From: Vidua macroura
Lineage: Eukaryota; Chordata; Aves; Passeriformes; Viduidae
NCBI RefSeq assembly: GCF_024509145.1
Contig: NC_071574.1
Coordinates: 65,122,395-65,186,394 of the forward strand
Length of the DNA stretch: 64,000 nt
Reading direction: 5' to 3'
The number at the start of each line of letters is the position of its first letter. Positions within the stretch are counted from its first letter, which is position 1. The position numbers and the translations under genes are program-made. Shown here piece by piece: positions 62,101-64,000 of the stretch. The notes under the pieces are model-generated. The model was not told where the DNA came from, did no database searches, and saw only the letters and a program-made list of their open reading frames with translations.

Positions 62101-64000
62101 CCATGCTGAAGAGAAGCAATTTCTGCAAAGGAAGTCAGCATCAATGAGCATCCCTTGATGGGGAAGGTACCTGTGAAGAGCTGTTAAAAAACTCAGAGGA
62201 CAGTGCTGTAGTGGACTGGCAGTAAATTATCTATGAAATACTAATTGTATCATTAGCATTCTTGACAGGCGCAAACTGGGAGTATGTACCATGATCACTG
62301 TGAACAGTGAGACAGTTCAGAGGTTTGATGTTTTCATGTTTGATTGCATCTGTCCATTGAAGAACATTTTCTTGTAGAATTAGGTAGAAATAGATCTCAT
62401 TAAAGGAGACAAATTAGCCAAAAGTGAAAGAAACTCCCTGCTGGGTTCTGAAACCTAATGATTGGTTAGAAGTTGACAAGAATCTATTCCTGATGTTATT
62501 TTGTTAATTGATACAGAGGTTAAACAGTGTGGATTGAACCAGGAGTGCTTTTAGCTAAAGTAATGACCAGGTCTTTTTTTGCCTGCTTGATTTGCAACCC
62601 TGGAGACATTAGTTATGATAGTAGAGGTCAGTGAAGGACAGAGGGTAATTACTGAGATCAAGGGAGGAAGTTGACTGAAAGAAACCTTCATGTTCACAAA
62701 GTTTAGAAACTGTAGCAGATAAAGATACCTTTTAACAGGCATCTTTGAACAGAGGGAAGAAGAACCGAAAGCAGGCGCTGTCCAACCCTCTGGGTGTTCC
62801 TCATTGATCTCTGGTGAGGAGGGAATTGTGGTCATTTTATGAGTGGTATCTGTGTTTGAGGCTTTTTCTGAACTGGAATAGAGCTGGTGGACTCTAGAAC
62901 AAAGTTCTCATAAGGTTTGTATTTAAGAGACTTGATGCAGTGGTAGGAAAGTCAGAAATTTGTGCCAGGATTAGGCTGTTTGTCATGAGAGTGAGCTAAG
63001 ACTTATTCAGGGAAAATTATTTTCTTTTATACAATGTCTTCCAATTTAATTTTGGTGGGTACAGTGCCAGTCTAGAAAAAAACCCCTGAGAATAGCCATT
63101 TTAAATTGATGATGTTAAGATTTAAGCTTAAATCTGAGACAATGCATATATTTACTTTTTTCCTGTAATAATAGAGCTTGTAAATTTGGGTGGTTTTCCT
63201 TTAGAGTTTCATTTCCAGTTCAGTTGTTCTATAACTGAGGGCAACATTTGGCATTTCATTACTCCTAGTAGTGATGACTTGTGTGAGTTGCATTGCTCTA
63301 ACAGATGTCTTCTCTGTGCTGCCTGACATCTTCAAACAGTTGGTGTCAGGTACCTGTTTGCTATTTGGGTTTGCCATTGAGTGAAAGCTCTTAACTCTTA
63401 ATTTATTTTGCAAACAGGCACACTTGTCAGCCCTTTCATTTGTTTTCACTGTATTTCACTGCAAATGAACTTGAATATGGTTATTCTAAATATACTAAGG
63501 AACCTATAAGTATCAGAAAAGTTGGGGTTTTTTGTCTGTTGGCTTTGGTTCACAGATTTTAAATTTGCCTTTTTCCCCAGTAATGTCAGGTGATCAGTGG
63601 AATGTGTAGTTGGGTAAAAAACAAATTTGCAGAGTCAAACATTCATCAAACATTTTTAAGTGGTGGTTTTTAACAGCTTTTCTTAATTTTTGGAAAACTT
63701 CTGGTCACTACAGAAAAATTAGCAAATGGCTGTAAAATATAAAATGCTTGACTGTAACTCGGGGCCATCAGTACGACTCCAACTAAAAGGAATTGTGTTT
63801 TCTTTCTACATTTCATATTTGATCTAATGTAGGGAGGGTGTGGTTAATATTTAAATATATTTTTTCTTTGAAAAAAGGATTCTAATAATGTTTAGTACTG
63901 TAGTCTTAAATTGTAGTTTCTCATGTTAACAAGTTTTTTTATGTGTTTCCAGTTGCTCACATGGATCAAATAGGTCATTGTGAGAAACTCCTGTTATCTA
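59169..64000. other. Intron to the window end, no gene seen
   Basis: AT-rich sequence. A GC-richer patch at 61800-61950 was inspected and not recognised. The 109-codon plus frame at 61318-61647 and the 94-codon minus frame at 62551-62835 have no recognisable domain. No further ZFYVE28 exon was seen. Confidence 0.55.

Noticed and set aside
1..64000. CRISPR arrays, operons, phage or plasmid functions
   Set aside because: No spaced repeats, no dense coding and no prokaryotic signals; the sequence is clearly vertebrate intron with avian repeats.
51550..64000. The next ZFYVE28 exon downstream
   Set aside because: I scanned for codons for DNVLNIINQ after an AG and did not find them; the exon probably lies beyond the window.

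Overview
The window looks like intronic DNA from a bird, probably a passerine. It is AT-rich, carries many avian CR1 LINE fragments (both the usual 3' tail 'TTGGAANGGACC...' and two pieces of CR1 ORF2), and holds three LTR-type retroviral pieces, two of them of a kind I know from bird genomes. There are no operons, ribosome binding sites, CRISPR arrays, tRNAs or rRNAs. Only one protein-coding exon can be supported.

That exon is at 51409-51549 on the + strand: 47 codons in phase 0, bounded by AG and GT. Its peptide matches, from memory of the family, the second coding exon of ZFYVE28 (LST2, lateral signaling target protein 2 homolog), a FYVE-domain endosomal regulator of EGF-receptor signalling. 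On that reading, 1-51408 is part of a very long upstream intron and 51550-64000 part of the next intron. I found no other ZFYVE28 exon here, although a short exon could be missed by eye.

Layout: 1-320 and 2881-3190, antisense CR1 relics. 3.2-17.5 kb, mostly unique AT-rich intron with a 16-bp-arm hairpin at 7436-7475, a small 40-bp duplication near 11.3 kb and an unassigned GC-richer patch at 14.2-14.9 kb. 17.5-18.25 kb, an antisense LTR-like element. 23577-24044, a solo LTR in sense orientation. 28.26-28.36 and 29.1-29.65 kb, sense CR1 3' ends. 33.2-33.65 kb, an antisense CR1 reverse-transcriptase relic. 34.66-34.91 and 37.44-37.68 kb, two closely similar copies of a ~250-bp sequence. 38.8-39.1 kb, antisense CR1. 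44.7-44.9 kb, an antisense LTR end fragment. 51.4 kb, the exon. 56.4 and 58.6-59.2 kb, antisense CR1 pieces with internal deletions. T/G-rich low-complexity tracts (21.3, 36.4, 44.0, 49.0 kb) and an A/C-rich one (56.8 kb) are scattered between.

I looked for an undescribed biological system and did not find one I can defend. The most useful leads are the exon assignment, the intronic duplication at 34.7/37.4 kb, the perfect hairpin at 7.4 kb, the rearranged CR1 copies, and two unexplained open reading frames (40431-40994, minus; 47826-48242, plus) that most likely arose by chance.
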